Shown: piece by piece, positions 21,861-23,695 of the stretch | Layout of the letters: the number at the start of each line of letters is the position of its first letter | How positions within the stretch are numbered: the first letter of the stretch is position 1 | Assembly (NCBI GenBank): GCA_003524565.1 | Contig: DQGU01000261.1 | Coordinates: 1,062 to 24,756 of the forward strand | Length of the DNA stretch: 23,695 nucleotides | From: Rhodospirillaceae bacterium | GTDB lineage: Bacteria; Pseudomonadota; Alphaproteobacteria; Micavibrionales; UBA2020 | Direction of reading: 5' to 3' | Made by a program: the position numbers and the translations under genes | Notes under the pieces: generated by a model | Told to the model about the DNA's origin: nothing | The model's database searches: none | What the model saw: only the letters and a program-made list of their open reading frames with translations

Positions 21861-23045
21861 TCAAAGCCGCGGCATGCCGCCGCGCATACCGCGGCCGCCG
21901 CCCGTGTTACCGTTTGCAGGCAAAAGCGCAGCCGCAGCTGCCACCTTGTCGCCCGCAGAAAGTCCGCCGCGCACTTCGGCCATGGTGCGGCTCATCAGGC
22001 CTATGCGCACAATCTCGGTGTGCGTGACGCCCGGTGCCACGACCTTGCGCACTTCATACGCCTGCCCCTTGTCGCTGTCTTCTGAGGCGACGCGTTTGCC
22101 CAGCGCCGCAACGGGCAGCAGCGGCACTTTTTCCGCGCGGCCAAGGACGAAGAACATCTGCGTGCTCATGCCCGTCATCAGCTGGCGGTCTTTGTTATCG
22201 ACATCGACCAGCACGTTATAAAGAACAACATCGTTGATAACCTCGGGCGACGGCAAAATCTGGCGCACTTCTCCCTGCCAGCGGCGGCCTTGGGAGCCGA
22301 GAGTGGTAAAATAAACTTCCATCCCCGTTTTAAGGCGCATCACATCCGCCTCCGCCACTTGCGCGCGCACGGTCATGACGTCGAGATTGGCCAGCTGCAC
22401 CACGGTCGGCGCGGATTGCGATGCGTTCAGCGTCTGGCCTTCGCGCACATCCTTGACAACCACCGTGCCGTCCATGGGGGCGTAGATTTTGGTATAGCCG
22501 AGGTTTGCCTTGCTTTCGTCAAGGCTGGATTGCGCCTCTTCCATCTGCGCGCTCAAGGCTTCGAGCTGCGCGCGCGCGACAGTCAGCGCCGTTTCGGTGC
22601 TATCGAACGTGTCCTGACTGATGGCGTTGTTCTTGATAAGCTGTTCGTTGCGCGCATGCTGCTGCTGCGCGAGTTTGATAGATGCCTGCTGCTGCGCGAC
22701 CTGCGCGCTCAGCTGCTTCACGCGCGCCTGACCGGACTGCACCTGCGCGTCGTAAATTTTGGGGTCAATCTCGGCAATCAAATCGCCGGTTTTGACGGCA
22801 TCGCCCAAATCAACGTGGATTTTTTCCAGCTGCCCCGATACCTGCACGCCGACATCGACGTATTCTTTCGGCTCCAGCTTGCCCTGCGCGGTCACGAGGT
22901 CTTCTATCATCCCCGTTTCAATCGTCATGACGGTGGAAACGGCTGCTGCTTTTTCCTCCGCTGCGCGGGATTTTGTATAATAATATCCGCCGCCTGCTGC
23001 GACGCACAAAAGAACCGCCATTACCGCCCATTTTTTCTTTTTCAC
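21861..23045 (-). CDS. macA: MacA-type periplasmic adaptor (membrane fusion protein)
   Basis: The 394-residue protein starts at GTG 23045 (GGAG about 9 nt upstream). It has an N-terminal membrane anchor (WAVMAVLLCVAAGGGYYY), a biotinyl-lipoyl half (GQLEKIHVDLGDAVKTGDLIAEID), a long coiled-coil hairpin rich in Gln and Ala (about 105-185), and the second lipoyl half (YTKIYAPMDGTVV). The beta-barrel and membrane-proximal domains follow, and the tail is Gly/Arg-rich (GGGRGMRGG). This order is that of HlyD/MacA adaptors, which bridge MacB and the outer-membrane channel. It is the first gene of the efflux operon. Its promoter must lie in the 252-nt spacer to the divergent Nudix gene, but I see only a weak -10 (CATAAT at 23111-23106). 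Confidence 0.93.
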   Translation of the reverse strand: MKKKKWAVMAVLLCVAAGGGYYYTKSRAAEEKAAAVSTVMTIETGMIEDLVTAQGKLEPKEYVDVGVQVSGQLEKIHVDLGDAVKTGDLIAEIDPKIYDAQVQSGQARVKQLSAQVAQQQASIKLAQQQHARNEQLIKNNAISQDTFDSTETALTVARAQLEALSAQMEEAQSSLDESKANLGYTKIYAPMDGTVVVKDVREGQTLNASQSAPTVVQLANLDVMTVRAQVAEADVMRLKTGMEVYFTTLGSQGRRWQGEVRQILPSPEVINDVVLYNVLVDVDNKDRQLMTGMSTQMFFVLGRAEKVPLLPVAALGKRVASEDSDKGQAYEVRKVVAPGVTHTEIVRIGLMSRTMAEVRGGLSAGDKVAAAAALLPANGNTGGGRGMRGGMPRL

Positions 23046-23215
23046 GCCTGAACTCCGCTGCGGCCTCTGGGCCGGATTGATTTTTGCGCAAGGGAAACTG
23101 CAAGGATTATGCCGTTTGAAACCCCGTCCTGCACCATGACACGGCGCAGCATGGCCAAACCCTGCGCGCGCCGCACAAGATTTTGATATGTATAGGAAAA
23201 ATTTGCGCCCGCCGC

Positions 23216-23244
23216 TTGAACGCCCCTCGCCCCCAAGCTACACT
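23216..23244 (+). promoter_or_regulatory. promoter of the Nudix gene
   Basis: TTGAAC (23216-23221), 17 nt and TACACT (23239-23244) make a good sigma70 pair 53 nt before ATG 23298. The rest of the divergent spacer (23046-23215) holds no other clear feature apart from the weak macA -10. Confidence 0.55.
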
Positions 23245-23297
23245 TCGGGAACGGTAAAAACCATAAAAATACAAAAGCAAAGAGGGACAAAAGGCAC

Positions 23298-23695
23298 ATG
23301 ACGGACAAAACAGCCCAGAGCGCCGCGCGCATCACAGCGCGCAAGGTTGAATTCGACGGATACCACCGGCTGGAGACCATCAGCTGCGTACCCCAAAGCC
23401 TGCGCGGAAAGGGCGAAGCGGCAGAGATGACGCGCGAGGTCATGTTTTGCAAAAAAATCGCCGCCGTACTTCTTTATGCCCCCGAAAGCGACCGCATTTT
23501 GCTAAACCAGCAATTCCGCCTCGGCGCGATGATGGCGGGCTGCGACAATCCGTTTTTGTACGAAGTCGCCGCAGGCGCCGTTGACGATGGCGAGAGCGTC
23601 GAAGACGCCGCGCGCCGTGAAGCGCTCGAAGAAACCGGCGCCGAAGTCGGCGACCTTGAATTCGTCGCCAAATGCTACACCAGCGCAGGCTGCCT
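23298..23695 (+). CDS. Nudix hydrolase, ADP-ribose-pyrophosphatase-like (3' end outside window)
   Basis: The frame starts at ATG 23298 after a purine-rich AGAGGGACAAAAGG and runs off the window, so only the first 132 residues are seen. A complete Nudix box is present: Gly93-x5-Glu99-x7-Arg107-Glu108-x2-Glu111-Glu112-x-Gly114, in GAVDDGESVEDAARREALEE and the residues after it. Upstream are the strand VLLYAPESDRILLNQQFRLG and the segment NPFLYEVAAGAVDDGE. These match the NudF/ADP-ribose pyrophosphatase style, in which E(V/L)xAGxxD precedes the box. It would cleave a nucleoside diphosphate linked to another group, releasing AMP or a relative, with magnesium. It is cytoplasmic and transcribed divergently from macA. 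Substrate choice depends partly on the missing C-terminus. Confidence 0.93.
   Translation, partial: MTDKTAQSAARITARKVEFDGYHRLETISCVPQSLRGKGEAAEMTREVMFCKKIAAVLLYAPESDRILLNQQFRLGAMMAGCDNPFLYEVAAGAVDDGESVEDAARREALEETGAEVGDLEFVAKCYTSAGC

Overview
The window is a gene-dense, high-GC bacterial chromosome segment with short spacers, many ATGA start/stop overlaps and GTG starts. A NodT-type outer-membrane lipoprotein, a MacAB exporter, a PP_4765/HI0933-type flavoprotein, a class A penicillin-binding protein and a Zur-type operator point to a Gram-negative proteobacterium, most likely an alphaproteobacterium. That lineage is an inference from gene content, because no rRNA or other marker gene is present. 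I see no tRNA, rRNA, CRISPR array or insertion sequence.

Layout. (1) Positions 2-3561, plus strand: a tightly coupled four-gene set. It holds the C-terminal part of a ketoacyl synthase III-like enzyme (cut by the window edge), a heme-oxygenase-fold, probably diiron oxidase, a 302-residue protein I do not recognise, and a cytochrome P450. This looks like a small lipid or natural-product pathway and is the best candidate for an undescribed system. (2) 3562-6221: a zinc-related ABC operon (ATPase, permease with a His/Asp-rich loop, DUF3299 protein) behind a perfect 15-bp Zur-like palindrome. It is flanked by two pairs of imperfect direct repeats in the same order, one of which is a dead copy of the start of the hydrolase gene downstream. 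(3) 6413-9422: two alpha/beta-hydrolases, a HAD phosphatase and a separately promoted 76-residue protein. (4) 9614-13401: an 852-residue membrane protein with a C-terminal peptidoglycan-binding-like domain, overlapping a flavoprotein gene. (5) 13541-16744: a 1067-residue class A penicillin-binding protein whose glycosyltransferase motifs are degenerate while its transpeptidase motifs are intact.

The rest is mostly minus strand. (6) 18377-16776: antitoxin, PemK/MazF-like toxin and a lipase-like hydrolase, overlapping one another as one operon from a good promoter. (7) 23045-18488: macA, macB and an outer-membrane factor, a complete tripartite efflux pump in one operon. (8) 23298 to the end, plus strand: a Nudix hydrolase cut by the window edge, divergent from macA.

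The main functional themes are envelope work (peptidoglycan synthesis, efflux, zinc uptake), small hydrolases, and one oxidative lipid-type cluster. Two features suggest gene gain or rearrangement: the repeat-flanked zinc operon and the toxin-antitoxin-lipase unit.
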